Assembly (NCBI RefSeq): GCF_901709675.1
Contig: NC_051095.1
Location: 19,122,456-19,186,455, forward strand
Direction: 5' to 3'
DNA: 64,000 bases
Source of the DNA: Syngnathus acus
Lineage: Eukaryota > Chordata > Actinopteri > Syngnathiformes > Syngnathidae
The position numbers and the translations under genes are program-made. Position 1 is the first letter of the stretch. Each line of letters starts with the position of its first letter. Below, one piece after another: positions 1 through 12,747 of the stretch. Below the pieces are notes generated by a model. The model did not search any database and was not told the origin of the DNA. It worked only from the letters and a program-made list of their open reading frames with translations.

Positions 1-269
1 TTCCCTCATTCTTTCTGTTTATGCATCATTGCTGATGTTTTCCCAAGCTTGTTATAGCCTTATTTGCACATCACTGTTTACAGTGGCGGCCCCATTGTGG
101 AAGAAGTGTCCAATTAAGTCTGGATTTGTTGGCATATGCTATCACATTGGGATTCCTGATGTCAATCCTAATCTGTTCATTGCTTGTATGACAGGGGGTT
201 TCAGCTTCCGGTGCAAGTATTTTTTAATCACTCCCCTCTGCTATATATAATGCATGTGTGCATAAGTTT

Positions 270-310
270 AAAAAAAAAAAAAAAAAAAAAAAAAGAGAGA
301 GAGAAAAAAT
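270..310. repeat. poly(A) run followed by GA repeat
   Basis: About 25 consecutive A (270-294) are followed by GAGAGAGAGA and more A. Such a tract may mark the end of an old retroposed copy, but I see no recognisable body upstream. Positions 1-269 hold no recognised gene or repeat. Confidence 0.8.
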
Positions 311-361
311 GCATGACACGAAACCAAAACATGTAGGCACTGCGTCCTAATGAAAAGAGAT

Positions 362-1210
362 CAAGATAGCAACATGAAGAGAGAAACTGCAAAAGCAGAT
401 CAATTAGGATTTGTATCTCCTGTAGTCTGGGGCTGTGTCCAAATGTCCACTCTTATCCCATAACGGCCTAACCCCGCATTCATTAAATAGTCTCCCACCA
501 TTTATAGCACTATACAGTCGGTCCCTCAATATGTTTGCCGATTCAGATACCCACCCCTCTACTTGCTTCTCGTCCCATATCACGTAACTACCGTATCTGC
601 TATGATGCATGATCACATTTGGATACCCCTATAAAATAGCTTAACCACTTAATAGCACACAAAACAGGAAATAGTGTACACATTCGAACACAGCCTGGGA
701 TGATTTCTAAAAAAGATTGATAAAATGCTAAAATGTTTCCACGCTATGCTTACATAACGCACGATAGCAACATGAGTAGAGATCAGTGTGAAAGGAAATC
801 AATAAGGATTTTGCACTATAGTCTGATATTTTGCTGAAGGAGAACTGATACAATGCTAACATGCTAACAGTTAGTATGCTAACATGTGTCAAGATAGTAA
901 CATTATGCAAAAAAAAATACTCAGGCAGATTAATGAGTACTTTCCATCTTGCTCTGCAGCTGGACACTCGATCACTAAATTCATCTAATACTAACATTGA
1001 TTGATGCAGATTCTATACTGTATCTTGCCATGTAGTCTTGCTTTATATCTAGCGAGAATTGTTAAAACGCTTTCTAGCAAACGCTTGCTATGCTAGCATT
1101 TACTGTTAACAAGATAGCACTTTCATGCTGAAGCAGATCTTGACCTGTAGTCAAATGCTATGTCGACGGAGAATTGATGCAACCCTAACATACTAACAGT
1201 GTGTAGAAGA
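362..1210 (+). repeat. Degenerate long-unit tandem repeat
   Basis: A loosely conserved phrase recurs: a GATAGCAACATGA-like start, then an AGCAGAT-like segment, then TGTAGTCTG, then a GAACTGATACAATGCTAAC-like end. Starts are visible near 364, 764, 891 and 1109. The spacing is uneven because a small element (431-695) interrupts the first unit and the copies have diverged. The pattern resembles an old satellite. No coding potential is seen. Confidence 0.5.
431..695. mobile_element. Small TIR element (MITE) with 3-bp target duplication
   Basis: The left end reads GGCTGTGTCCAAATGTCCAC. The right end, reverse-complemented, reads GGCTGTGTTCGAATGTGTAC, so the ends are imperfect inverted repeats. TGG flanks both sides (428-430 and 696-698), consistent with a 3-bp target duplication. 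That duplication length suits PIF/Harbinger-type elements, though TGG is not the classic TWA. There is no transposase, so it is non-autonomous. A related but more decayed copy may lie at 58990-59215. Confidence 0.6.
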
Positions 1211-1690
1211 AATGAAAATTGTGTTCGAGTGTGCATGCCCACAGACGCAGATTCAACGTGTCCTTGAGCAAAACATTAGCCACGCTAAATGTTCCTGACG
1301 AGCTACTTGAGGAGCCTTTCTTATTGTCTTTTATTAAAAGCAATCAAATGCGACCCTGAGGGGTAACAATATGATTGTGTTTAATCAGCCATCCAGCTCA
1401 CACTGATATTGCTCTATTGATCGCTGATCTGAGTTATGACATTGACTTGACTCACTGCATTTACGAAACATCCTTTTACTATAATCTTTAGTCTTTACAG
1501 CAGGGGTACACCGACTTTATTGAGAGTGAAAGCTACTTCTTGTGTACTGATGAGTGCAAAAGGCTATCAATTTGATACATGAGTTAACAAATTTCCTCCA
1601 AATGTCTTTAATAATATTAGTATTTTACTATCAATAATCAATTATATTCATTTTCAGACACTGATCATGTTTAATGATAATGTTTAATAT
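1211..1690. other. No gene or repeat recognised
   Basis: AT-rich sequence in which I see neither a long frame nor a known repeat. Confidence 0.5.
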
Positions 1691-1693
1691 TTT

Positions 1694-2180
1694 CAACACT
1701 CTTTTGCATAGTGTAAATCTCTGCCAGTGTTTGGCACCACCTTGGTGACCTCTGCTTTACAATATTTGCATCCTGTACTTGAATATTATTAAAAAGACCA
1801 CTCCTACTAACACTTTTTTGCATAGTGTAAATCTCTGCCAGTGTTCATATTTTCATTTTTTTTTTATGATCATTTCTACAATATTCCTAGAAAATCACAA
1901 TGTCCTATCACTGGTGAGTTATTTTTAGAACAGCACCACAGGCAACTCATGTTGGTCTCACGGGCTACCTGGTGCCCATGACTACTCCTACTACCACTGG
2001 CAGTACTACTCCTATTTCTATTACAACGAGTATTACTACCACTATCACCATACTATATTAATAATCATTTAATATTGCCAATTTGCTACTACTACCACTA
2101 GTACTTCTGCTGGTAGCTCTTCGTCAACATTGTCACAAAAATGTAACTAATAATTATTTAATATTGCCAATTTGCTGGAA
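1694..2180 (+). repeat. Local direct repeats
   Basis: A roughly 35-bp phrase beginning AACACT and containing TTTTGCATAGTGTAAATCTC occurs at about 1695 and again at about 1809. Another phrase containing TTTAATATTGCCAATTTGCT occurs near 2067 and 2158. An ACTACTACC-like trinucleotide stretch lies between them. These look like local duplications. No gene is seen. Confidence 0.6.
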
Positions 2181-2547
2181 CCGCTCATTACAGTGCTTCA
2201 AATGTAATTGTCTGTGATACAGTATTACATGTTTGACTGGTTGAGAGCACAGGGCGAAAACACAATGCTTATATCGCTGAATTACGTATATCCAATATAC
2301 ATGTATTTCTTGCTCTCAATTGTGTTAGATGGAGGAAAAGGTCACGTCAGAGATCCATGGGGTTACTCAGTTCGAGTGACTGCTGCTGCCCCATCGGCAA
2401 TTAAACTCCATGTCTGATTTATTCTCACAGTTCAAGCTCTGGTCAAGACTGGACTCGGAGCTCAAGCTATATTTTTGGAGGAGCGGATCAGAAAGTACAC
2501 TCACTTGTAGTTGTAGTCTGCATATCTTGTCATACAGTGTTAACCAC

Positions 2548-3300
2548 TAGGGGTGTAAATCGCGGGTTTTGTCACGATACGATATCATATCGATACAAAG
2601 GACCACGATACGATTATTGCCGATATCTTAAAGCCTGCTGTGATTCACGATACATCACGATATAGTGCTCCACGATCGATATTTTTATTTTTATTTTTTT
2701 AAATAAAAAATATAGAACAATATCCTGATTTATAACAATTCATACGCAAAATCAACAAGGTACTGCAAACTCTTTATTTAGGAGTATTGTAGTATACAAA
2801 GTGCTTATTTTAACACTGAACTTTATCAAATTCCTATATTTTTTCTCATATAAGTAAAGAAAAATGAATATTCTTTCTTTTTTTGTAATACCATTAACTT
2901 TAAAGTGCATTACTGAACTATTTATTTACAATAATTTTAATTGTCCGTTGAGCCATCTTTTCTTTGGAATCCAAAGTGCTTCCAAACGAATGAATTGAAG
3001 CCCAAAGGGGAGCGAATTTCCTCGTCTTCTTGGACACTAGCCATAGCACCAGCCCAGGAGCCGCGTAGTTGTCGGCTCCCCTTTCACGTGCCTGCTCTGC
3101 TCACAACACAGCACGCCGCGTACTGCTCCCGGAAAGAGGAAGCAAGCAACAATGAACTGGATTTCAAAATAAAGTCGCGTCTAATGTCCGAGGTCAAACA
3201 CGGCGATATAAATCGATGTTTACGTTTAGCATCGATGCCAATAAATCGTAGAGCATTATATCGATTAATCGATGTGTATCGATGAATCGTTACACCCCTA
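2548..3300. mobile_element. hAT-like non-autonomous element, 753 bp, with 8-bp target duplication
   Basis: The ends are TAGGGGTGTAAATCG on the left and CGTTACACCCCTA on the right, which are inverted repeats. The octamer TTAACCAC occurs immediately outside both ends (2540-2547 and 3301-3308), a perfect 8-bp target site duplication as made by hAT transposases. Long subterminal stretches are rich in ATCGATA/TATCGAT on both sides. The interior is AT-rich and carries no transposase, so the element must have been moved in trans. The open frame at 2941-3285 crosses the right end and is incidental. Confidence 0.85.
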
Positions 3301-3470
3301 TTAACCACATTTTTTCCTGATTTTAATTGAAACTTTTTTTGTTGTCTACACTATTAATTTTTGTACTATACCAGTTTTGACCAGTAGAAAGCACAATAGG
3401 TTTACCTAGTGTATTAAATGTGCTTTATAAATTAAAATTAATTGATAACTATAATGATTGAAATGAAATT

Positions 3471-3609
3471 CCATCCAGCCATTTTCTGTACCACTTTGTC
3501 CCCACGGGGGTCATGGCACTGGAGCCTATCCCAGCTGTCATCGGGCAGTAGGCGGGGGACACCCTGAACCGGTTACCAGCCAATCGCAGGGCACACAGAG
3601 ACGAACAAC
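3471..3609 (-). mobile_element. 3' half of a tRNA-type SINE with GGATG tail (minus strand)
   Basis: Read on the minus strand this holds the phrase CTGCGATTGGCTGGTAACCG, then the CCCGATGACAGCTGGGATAG block, then CCCCCGTGGGGACAAAGTGG and an ATGGCTGGATGG end. The same order is found at 12748-12879 and 43280-43556. It lacks the tRNA-related head, so it is a 5'-truncated copy. It encodes no protein. Confidence 0.8.
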
Positions 3610-4899
3610 GACATAGATCAGGCCAATCAAGGCGGCTCTTCTCATTTTCTTTAAATGCGACAGCTGCACACGAGAGTCTTGCCAGGGCTGAAGCACATTT
3701 GAGTTGGGGACTGGGGGACTGCAAAATAATTGTTCCAATCTAAATTTACTTTACAGGATACCCTGAATCTTCATTCAAGTGTACCTGGTGAAATAACCAC
3801 TGTGGCTTACTGCCGTCACAGCAAACTGTCGGTGTTGCTTTGTTTTGTTTTGCGCTTCACGGCTGAGAAATCATTAATCTCGCCTTGTCCCTGTTTCTTT
3901 GACTTTCTTTGACTTTGTCATTATTTCCGTAGTTCTAATTTAGATTGGTGCCAGCATTTCTTGTATTGTTTTACTTTTCTTTCTTGTCACCTTTTTTAAC
4001 CTTTGTCCCCCCTTCCCCTCACTGTTTTATCCAAAGTTTACAGTGCCGCCTGCAAGGAAAAGTTTGTCCCGGCTCCTGTCTGACATTTACACGACCTTTT
4101 GAACCAAATTCCCCCGTCTCTCCTTACCCTCGCTGTCGTTCCCCCCCCCCACTCCTTTTGCGTATGAAACACACACCGCCATGTGTTGAATTAGCTTCTT
4201 GTCTAGTCTGTTTGAAGCGACACAGATAAAGAAAAGGAAATCACAAAGGGCTTTTTAATTCTGTTCATAAAGCCTCTCTCACTCGAGGCTTAGTTCCAAT
4301 AATGCTAAATTCATGCTGCAGTGAATGTCGTCCTTGCCGTATTGAATTCAAAGTTCAATTCACAATTCTAAAATGGCAGCCTTTTATCGTAGCATGCTCA
4401 TTGCTCGTCTGTGGGAAAGGAAGTATATACTTTTTCAACCCCCCCACACACATTCCCAATTGCACCATCAATTGTGTGTCTCCTTTTTCACAAAGTACCA
4501 CCTCATCACTTTATTTTATTTTTGGGAGACTGCATTTGCATTCAAGTGACAAGGTAGAACGTGACTGGCGTGATGTTATGCAATTTGTGAGTGGAGTGCT
4601 CTTAAGAAATTCACGACCCATCGAAGGTGTTTGAAGTGTTATTTTTATGGGGGGAGGGGTACCTTCTTCAGTGTGCGTTCATGAGAGGTTAGTGGCATTG
4701 CAATTTAATGTGTAGTGCTCATTTGATGGCCAAGCGCATTAAGTTATTTGTGCTGTTTGTTGAATTTATGTTTCAAAACTTTAGGTCAACGAGTACCATC
4801 GATAATATTTAAGATCATTAATACAAATCCTAAATGTCATTAACCCCCCCAATCAAATTTTAAAATTGCCTAAATAAATGTTTAACACCGTAATAGTAC
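3610..4899. other. Unique sequence, no gene recognised
   Basis: Mixed AT-rich sequence with T/C-rich stretches and a run of about ten C near 4141. Frames of up to 110 codons occur on the plus strand, but none resembles a known protein. Confidence 0.5.
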
Positions 4900-5579
4900 T
4901 ACCATATTTTCCGCACCATAAGGCGCTTCGGGTTAAAAGGTGCAGACTCGGTTGCGGGGGCTTTTCTGCACTTAATACGTCGGGTGCACCCCATTATAGG
5001 GCGCATGCATGCCATGACCTAAACTACAAAAGACGTCACAGGAGCAAGACAGTGACTTCGGTTGTACTTTATTCTAGTATTTTAACATGTGTACTGTACT
5101 TACATTATTGTTAATCGATATTCATACGCAAATCCATCAAAGTTTTCATCTTCTTAATCTGAATTAAACACTTGGGCAAATTCGCCATTAAACTTGACAA
5201 GTTGTCTCGTCGTTGTCACGTTCCTCTTCAGCAATGATCTCGGCTTTCCAGAAAGCTTGAATTGTACCTCGTAAGAATGTCTTTGTTGATGCTATTTTAG
5301 AGAGTCCTCGTGTTGTTGTTTTTTGCACAAACCATATTTATTTATCAATTTTGATGGAGGTACATACTGTACGTATTACATATGGTCTACATACTTTGCG
5401 TAAAACGTAATGTCCTCTGATTAGGTCATTGGGTCTCTATATTACATCCCTGTGGTGGCAGCCACACAACAACATTTACAGATTTTAGAATTCGGTCCAC
5501 ACAAAAGGCGCGCCTTATTAAAAGGTGCACCTTTGGTTTTTATGAAAATTAAAGACTTTTAAGTGTGCCTAATACGGTA
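4900..5579. mobile_element. TIR element, family 1 (GGCGC type), about 680 bp
   Basis: The left end is TA followed by CCATATTTTCCGCACCATAA then GGCGCTTCGGG. The right end, reverse-complemented, begins TACCGTATTAGGCACACTTA. The interior matches the left part of the element at 25733-26223, including the CTTCGGGTTAAAAGGTGCAG phrase, CAATGATCTCGGC/CAATGATACTGGC, and AACGTAATGTCCTCTGATTA. TA flanks both ends. There is no transposase frame, so it is non-autonomous. The TA flanks suggest the Tc1/mariner/pogo group, which is inference. Confidence 0.75.
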
Positions 5580-8500
5580 TTAACAAATACATCATGTAGT
5601 AGCTAAGCCCTCTCATGCCAATTTCAGAGACTTGTACTGTACTTTGATCCTGTTGACCATGTCTTCCTCTACCTGAGCCATTTATGAGGCCCAGATTCCC
5701 ATCCTCCGGGAAGCCTCATTAAGCCTATTTTTCAATTAAGCTGCCTCACAAACTGCTGTATGGCACTGTGCTCAAATCACTCCTGGCGCTGGATCAGCAG
5801 CTGCCTTTGTGAAGAACCGTATAGAAGATTATGTCGATTATGTGGAATTCTTTGATTAATTGTGACCTAAAGCAATTGAGGAAAAATGGGTAGCACTAAT
5901 TAGCTGCAAGCAGCAGAGATGTTGTTGATTCAACTAAACATTTGATCCTGAACAATAAAATACTTTTGTTATAGGAAAATGCCAAATCAATATTTCAACA
6001 TCAGTTGTTGTGTTTTCAAGACCGAAATGATAGCCGAACAACGCTGAAACTTGCAACTGTAACATTTTGAAAGGTTCCAACCAAGGGCACGTTCGAAAAT
6101 TTGCCGCTCATTACAGTGAGTGTGTTCAGAGAGGTAAAGTTGCTCTCCACTCCCATTAATTTCAGATTGCAACCAGCTTTGCCGTACTGTGTCCCCAATT
6201 TGATCGTCTTGTGCACGCACCAGTACACTGTTTTGGTGCACTCTGAATTACCAAATAGCAAATTTGAGCAACACTCAGTTTCCTTAACTGTCACTGTGAA
6301 CCACTGTGTGCTCAGAGTGTATTTCCAAATGCGCCCCAAATACTTTATAGTGACTCAAATCCTTTCCTTCTGGGAAGGTTTATCAATACAGATAAGCTTT
6401 GATTTTACGCAAACTTTGGGGTCCTGAATTTGGGAATCACGTTAACCCAGAAAGTGTGTTATTTAGAAAGTCTTGGGAGAAATCGAGAAATTGCAGTGGG
6501 AAACTACGTATACTAAGATCCATGTGTTTGCATTTGGGGAATAACATCATTGTTTTGGGTAAAAATTAATATGAAATAATTAACCATGTAGTTTTTGTCG
6601 TTACCCTGCTTCTGCTTACTGCAGGTGGATTTGTTCTATTGTGGTAATGCTTTATGTTATTGCTGCGGTCACTTTAAGAGAGATTCACAACGGGTTGACG
6701 GGAGTGAGGAACACGGAAGGAGAAAAAGAACGACACGACGTTGTGTAGTCAAAAGTAGAAACTACCTCTTGTCATTTCGCACTCCAATTTCGACAATATC
6801 GTCCATTTAAAATCTGACAAAAAAATTGGGGACCATGACCAAACCACATTAGACAGAAAGTCGCGTAGAATCGAAGTTTAGCTGTAGTTTGTCTTCTTTT
6901 TATGACAAAAAAAACACTGACAAATGTAACAGTGACAGAAGAGTCAAACGCAAACATTTCATAAAATATTATCATTTAAAATTACTTATATTTCTTTACT
7001 TTTTAGGGAAGTGCAAACTCCAAAGTCCAAAATTTGTCTTACACGATGGAGACAAGTGAACGTAATAAATACTTATTGCAAGTCACATTGACCCAGGATC
7101 ATTTTTGCAGGACTTTCTTCCTCTACTTTTTCCATCTAATCACACTTTCTGAGACTTGGGTGTTTGTCCAGGTGTTTGCGCCCAAGTCCCCCAGACAAAA
7201 TCAATAAGGGCATTGACAGGTTTGCAGATGATAATCTCAGAGACATCAGAGGCGGAAACAAATGTCTAAGGAGGCAGGGACATGTCAAATGTTATTTCCT
7301 CAGAGTTTTGTCAACATCACGTGTCGCTATGTCATCGCTATGTCGCCGGTTATTCTTCGGTCACAAATTCCAGTGATAATGCCGACCATTCAGCCAAGTT
7401 TTATAGCTTAAAACACCTTCTTTTCGGATAGGCGGTCAAGGAAATAACCCTTTTGTGGACTTCAGGGGGAAATATAAATCAAATTAACTTTTACAAATTT
7501 AAATTTAATATCTAACGACCTATGAACAATTCAATTTAGGAATAGCCTCCAAGAACGTATCGTGTTTGCGTATCTTAGTGACTTTTGAAAGAAAAAAGCC
7601 AGAAATGGCTGCAAGGAGGTTGCTCCTTTCTTGCTCTTTTAAGTCAGCCACTCGAAGGCGAATTGTTTTGTGGTCTTGTGGGCCTAAGAAGGGATGCCCA
7701 CATACATTTTGAGACTGTTGATCCCCGTTATTCTGACATATAAGCAATGTCTCTACAATGATTTTGAATGGACAAATTGTGATTGGTCCCTCCTGTAACT
7801 CCTACTCAGACATGGAGGGAGAGATTGTGGCCATATTCCTCATTAAAAGTGGGCGCATTTCAAGGCATTAGTTGTTTCATTCTCCAAAATGAATGGATGA
7901 AATATAAAATGCTAACTTTTTTCATTTTCCTGATCAAAAAATACCTAAACTGAGCTTGTTAGTAATAAATGACCACCGCTGGATGATCAATTTTACATTT
8001 AAGAAATCGTTCATCATACAGCAAGAATTCCCTCAATGATATTTTTGGGTGTATCACGGAGAAAAATACAACAACTGGAGGTTTAAGAGTAAAGACAGTG
8101 CTGTTTCTGGAGCTTCCCCACCTGCTTGTCATTCCATATTCCAAAGTTGGCACAATGAGCTGATGCGGTTTTGCCGTTTAGGCGGAAAAATGAACAAATT
8201 GGGCATGCGATAATTGCACGTTTGTCATCCACTCTCGCTTGGACTGACATTTCTTCCAGGATTGTTTTATTCCGGATGGCGGCGCATTTGCAGCGGCTCG
8301 GTTGGTCCAAGTGGGCGAGCTCTCTCACCACGTCAATTCTTATTGGTTTCTTCTGTTTTTCAGCCCGTGGTCAGCAACCTGCAAGGTGCATCCCACGCAA
8401 ACCCTGGTCTTGGATCGACATCTCTAACAGTCGACCTGAATTCTGACGTTGGATAGCCTGTAGGTACGCCATTTTGTGGTTCCTGGTCGTTTGACTCAAT

Positions 8501-8588
8501 CACAAGAGGCTAAAGTTTATTCTATTGATATGACAATGATGTAAATATGCACATCACAAGACTCTTTTGTTAAATTAATGTAAGGTTA
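5580..8588. other. Three kilobases without a recognised gene or repeat
   Basis: Unique-looking AT-rich sequence. The longest frames are 108 codons (6101-6427, plus) and 107 codons (6016-6339, minus). They overlap each other on opposite strands and resemble nothing I know. A pyrimidine-rich AG at about 6624 and another near 8368 look like acceptors, but no plausible exon follows either. Confidence 0.5.
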
Positions 8589-8765
8589 CAAGGAAGGTTT
8601 ATTCTAGCGTTTCAAATTAAGATTTCAAACCAGGTTTAATTGGAGGGTTATGGTTTCAGAAAAGTCTTGTGTTGCATTTGAAATTAACATTTCATGTAAA
8701 GGTTCAGACTCGGGGTAAGAAAGGTTTCAAGCCAAGTTTAAGATTTGAAAGTTGAATTGCAAGGC
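8589..8765 (+). repeat. Degenerate GGTTTCAAG minisatellite, block 1
   Basis: Repeated variants of AGGTTTCAAACCAGGTTTAA and GGTTTCAAGCCAAGTTTAAG occur at roughly 20-30 bp spacing, G-rich strand on the plus strand. It belongs with the blocks at 9765-9835, 10490-11040, 13430-14830 and 23630-23810. Confidence 0.55.
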
Positions 8766-9764
8766 AGTGAAGGAGTTGACACTAGTTGTGTGCGATACTG
8801 CATATTTTGGTATCAATCCAATACCGAGTAAATACAGGGCCAATAATGAATAGTTAAGCATCATCAAATTGCTAAATTGCACTTCAATTTTATGACCTCT
8901 AAGTGTTTTGGTTAAGTTTCATATTTTTCTAAACAGTTTTTAACATTTAAAAGTTAAAGGGCAGAGATGAGAGGTAAGTAGAAAATACTGCTTTTCCACC
9001 ATTCGCTGTGAACGGATTTTCTTTTCAAGGAGCTCAAGGTGATCACCCTGAATTTGTTTTTGTTTTTCCAGCTCTATTCACAAAACTACTCCACAATTTT
9101 TTTATTAAAAAATTCCCCTTCACTGCTCTTCTTTTTGGGATTTTTTAACACATAAATAACTAAGTTGTTTACGATAATCACAAATATTTTAAAACATTTA
9201 AGAAATCAGTTGTTAATCTGTGTTCAGGGTATCCCCTGCAAAAAATAAAACATTTCTCACATTAAGTGAACTTCGTTGCTCTTTCTGATAAAAACCAAAT
9301 AAAGTACTGGTGAAAAATTAATTAATGAATTGCAGACAATTAAACAATCGCAAAAGGCTTCGAGTTTAAAAAAAACAAGCCAGCCCGTACAATTTTCTTT
9401 TTTTTGACAGAGTCCAGCAAACTCCTGAGTATTTCTGCGAATGCATGCGTGTGTGTTTGTGGGCCGGCCTCTCCGAAGTGGCGGATTGTTTGCAAATTCA
9501 CATGGCTGTCGGAAGACCGTACTACTCAAAAGGGGAGGGGGTGGAGAGTGAGGGAGTGAGGGGAGGTGGTTGGGGGTGCTTGTGCCTGAGGCAGAAAGGG
9601 TGAGTCCGGCAACCTGGCTGTCGCCTATTTGAAGAAATTGTAGCAGCGCATAAAAGAGCAAAATTGAAACTACTGCACTGCACCAGTATCGATATGATTG
9701 ATATTTGGATCGATCCATCCATCACTATTTAATGACATGGTGAAAGTCTAAACAAGGTTTCCAG

Positions 9765-9835
9765 TCCCATTAGCATTACAGACCATAGTTAGGATTTTGA
9801 ATTAGGGTTCCAAGGCAAGGTTTAAGAGTAGGGAC
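9765..9835 (+). repeat. Degenerate GGTTTCAAG minisatellite, block 2
   Basis: Contains GTTAGGATTTTGAATTAGGG and GGTTCCAAGGCAAGGTTTAA, the same diverged phrase as the neighbouring blocks, in the same orientation as block 1. Confidence 0.5.
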
Positions 9836-9887
9836 TGATGCACAACTTTCACACCGAGACTCGTATATACTGTAGAACAGGGATGCC

Positions 9888-10030
9888 AAACTTATTTTTA
9901 TCGCGGGCCGCGTTGTACTCATAGGTTCCATCGGAGGACCATTATGACATGAAGTCAATGCGGACTTGCTGGCCACATAAAATGATGTGTCTGGCCGTAT
10001 CTGACCACCGGGCCTTGTGTTTGACACCTA
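9888..10030. mobile_element. Short hAT-type MITE with CGGGCC subterminal motif
   Basis: The left end reads CAGGGATGCCAAACTTATTT then TTATCGCGGGCCGC. The right end reads CCGGGCCTTGTGTTTGACAC. This is the layout of a very common fish hAT MITE beginning CAGGGGTGTCAAAC. I could not find a clean 8-bp duplication, so the boundaries are approximate. A right-half remnant of the same family lies at 33740-33812. Confidence 0.7.
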
Positions 10031-10489
10031 TACTTATAAGGAAAAGAGCTTTCCAAATAGCCTTCCATCGTGTTGTTGCACCACTAAAACAATTATTATT
10101 AACAAAGTCCTCATGTGTTGTAACTGGACGTTTCAAATCACTTTAATCTATGCTAATATCTTTTTTATTCACCACAAATCCCTCATGAGATTTTCTTTTC
10201 TTTTTTTTTCCACTCGAATGCTGCCTTTGGCATAAACAGTGTGACTAGGAATAGGACTCAGTGACTCACAGATTAGTTTGATGCTCAGAATGCTAACTTG
10301 GAATGCTCAAATGGGGACAGAAAGGAAGGGAATAACAGCGGCGACATACATACACAATCTGCGCAAGACAGACACAACATTAGGTACGCCTACACAATTG
10401 TATGCTCACATTTCCGATTTTACATTTAAATGTACATTTTGGTCAGTTTGTGTGAGTGTAAAATAAATAACATGAAACTTTGTGTTTTA

Positions 10490-11040
10490 AAACCAAGCAA
10501 ATGTTAGTGTTTTAAATGAACATTTCAAGCCAGTGATATGGATGTTAAACGTCAAGAAAGCTAAAGAGTTTCTCATAAGGGTTTCAAACAAATCTCAGAG
10601 TTTCAAGATAGGGTCAGGGTTTCAAGTTAATGTTAGAATTTGGAATTAGGGTTTCAAGAATAGGTTAAGCATTAAAATCAATGTTTAGGATTTGAGATTA
10701 TGGTTCTAAGAGAGTGTTTAGTAGATTTCCAAGTAAAGTATACGTCAGCAAAAAAATATTTCAAAAGAAGCTTTCAAACCAATGGGATTAGGGATTTAAA
10801 TGTAGGTTCTATGCCTGCGATAGGGTTTCAAATGAAGCTTCCAATTTAAATTGAGGGTTTGAAGACAGATTTGAGGATTAAAGGAAAATTGGGGTTCAAA
10901 CCAGGGTTAGGATTTCAAGCATAGATTATGGTTTTCAAAAAGGCCTGAGGGTTGTATGCAGATGTTTGCATTTCTAATTGGGGTATTAAGCAAATTTAAC
11001 GATTTCAGGCCATTTGTAGGATTTCACATTCACATTTTAA
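10490..11040 (+). repeat. Degenerate GGTTTCAAG minisatellite, block 3
   Basis: Dozens of diverged units such as AGGGTCAGGGTTTCAAGTTA, ATTAGGGTTTCAAGAATAGG and CCAGGGTTAGGATTTCAAGC, G-rich strand on plus. Unit length drifts around 20-30 bp. The core GGTTAGGGTTTCAAG contains a telomere-like TTAGGG. It is non-coding. Confidence 0.65.
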
Positions 11041-11108
11041 ATGTTTGTGTTGCATTGATGTGATTCATAATGGCTCAATTCACACATTTTTGTTGAAAGT
11101 CATGCAAA

Positions 11109-11154
11109 CAGACACACACGTATGCACACATACACACACACGCAAACGTGCACA
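11109..11154. repeat. Imperfect CA repeat
   Basis: Alternating purine-pyrimidine stretch of ACACAC interrupted by GTATG and GCAAACGTG. It is one of several short CA tracts in the window. Confidence 0.7.
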
Positions 11155-11159
11155 CAAAG

Positions 11160-12404
11160 CTCATCCAAAGGACTTGTCACCCTGCTCACTGCCATTACCG
11201 TCACGCCAACGGATATTCTTGCACCTGGCAAATCCGCCCTCTCCTGTCAAGGCCACGCTTGAGTCAGACACATTAAAGACATCCAGGTTGCTCAAGCGCT
11301 CATGACGTCAAGCATTCTCGTCAACCATTGTTGTTTTTTAAATGGCTTCATGGATGATAATGATCACGTTTTATGCTGATGTATGGTTCATGCACAGGCA
11401 GAAATATTTGTATATTGGTCATTGTAATTTTGTTTTTTTAAGAATGATTTATACTTACTCTTAAAAAGGTGTCCTGAAATGTACATTCTGAAATAAATAT
11501 TTTCCAATCTTTTACAAACTTGAAAGGAGAACATCAACAACAGTTGATGATTGTGTTTTTATGGCAAGATTTTTGCAACAGCACTGCAATCCTGTGGTTG
11601 TAAGGCGCTTGTTGTTTTTCAGACAGAAATATTTTTTTGCAACATTTCCGTTGGACTGTCTACAATGATATAATTGGTGTAGTAGCAATGCAAAGAGAAT
11701 CGTCAATGTGACGGGAAAAAGGCAACATTTGAATCGCGTCAGCCATATGCATACAAAAGGGATTATGAAAAATGCTTGTTGTGAAGATTGTCTTTGACCC
11801 ACACATTTCGTTTTGATATCAAGCCTTTCTGGCTGTGTTTAAAGTGGGGGAAAGGCTCTCATCTGGAGCACACAGGGGAGATTAAGAGCGAGGTGAAGAG
11901 ATTTGTGTCATTCTCCACAGGAAGTGTCCAGAAAAACACCGGACCCCCGGTGCTAGATTACTTATTTGGCCAGGTGGGGGGAGTAGCAACATCACTGCGG
12001 GGATGAACATAATAATGTCTCCCAGTGAGCACTGAAAGTTTTATTGATAGCTGTGACTCAAAATGTACACCGCCTCATAGAGCGCTTATAAAAACAGAGT
12101 GGATATCTGTATGCTGCTTCCATTCCATATACTAATCTGTTTCTGTAAAATTCAAAATGGAGAAAAAAAATCCCAAATGTGTATGAGCTCTAATTTAGAA
12201 CAATATTTGGTTTTATTGTGTCAAAATCTACAATTTGAGAATACCTCACAAATAAATTATTGTAAAGATTTTGAAAATAATAATTTTTTTTTTCAGTAAC
12301 CTTAACAGTTTATGCTGGCGGCAAAGTGAAAATTGAAATTGATTTAGTGCTCCTTAACTCCACCTGGGTAATCTCAAATAAATGAAACCTATTTGGATTT
12401 CCTA
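11160..12404. other. Unique sequence, no gene recognised
   Basis: AT-rich sequence. Frames of 96 codons (11512-11802, minus) and 72 codons (11788-12006, plus) lack any recognisable motif. Confidence 0.5.
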
Positions 12405-12462
12405 CTTTATTTATTTATTTATTTAATTATTTGTTTGTTTGTTTGTTTGTTTGTTTATTTAA
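12405..12462. repeat. TTTA/TTTG tetranucleotide repeat
   Basis: A run of TTTA units passes into TTTG units and back to TTTA, a compound microsatellite. Confidence 0.85.
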
Positions 12463-12747
12463 TTCGTGATTGTTTACCATATTTATTATTATTAAAATAT
12501 TTTTAAAGCATATAGGCATGTAGTTTATTTAAAAAAAAGTATTGTGGGCTAAATTCAGTGTAACAAATTAAATAAGATGTAGACTTCAATCTTTGACTGC
12601 TGTTTTTGTAAATCCCATGTTGCTTTTTGCGAAAAAACAATGCGACTTGATGCAACAGTGAAGTTGATTAAGAACTAACGATTTGGCATTTCCAATGAAA
12701 TATAGTTACTTTTTCATTTATTATTGTTTAAAATTTGATTTGAACAC

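Noticed and set aside
5987-6427. Overlapping 84-108 codon frames on both strands
   Set aside because: Mutually antisense, no motif, no splice context.
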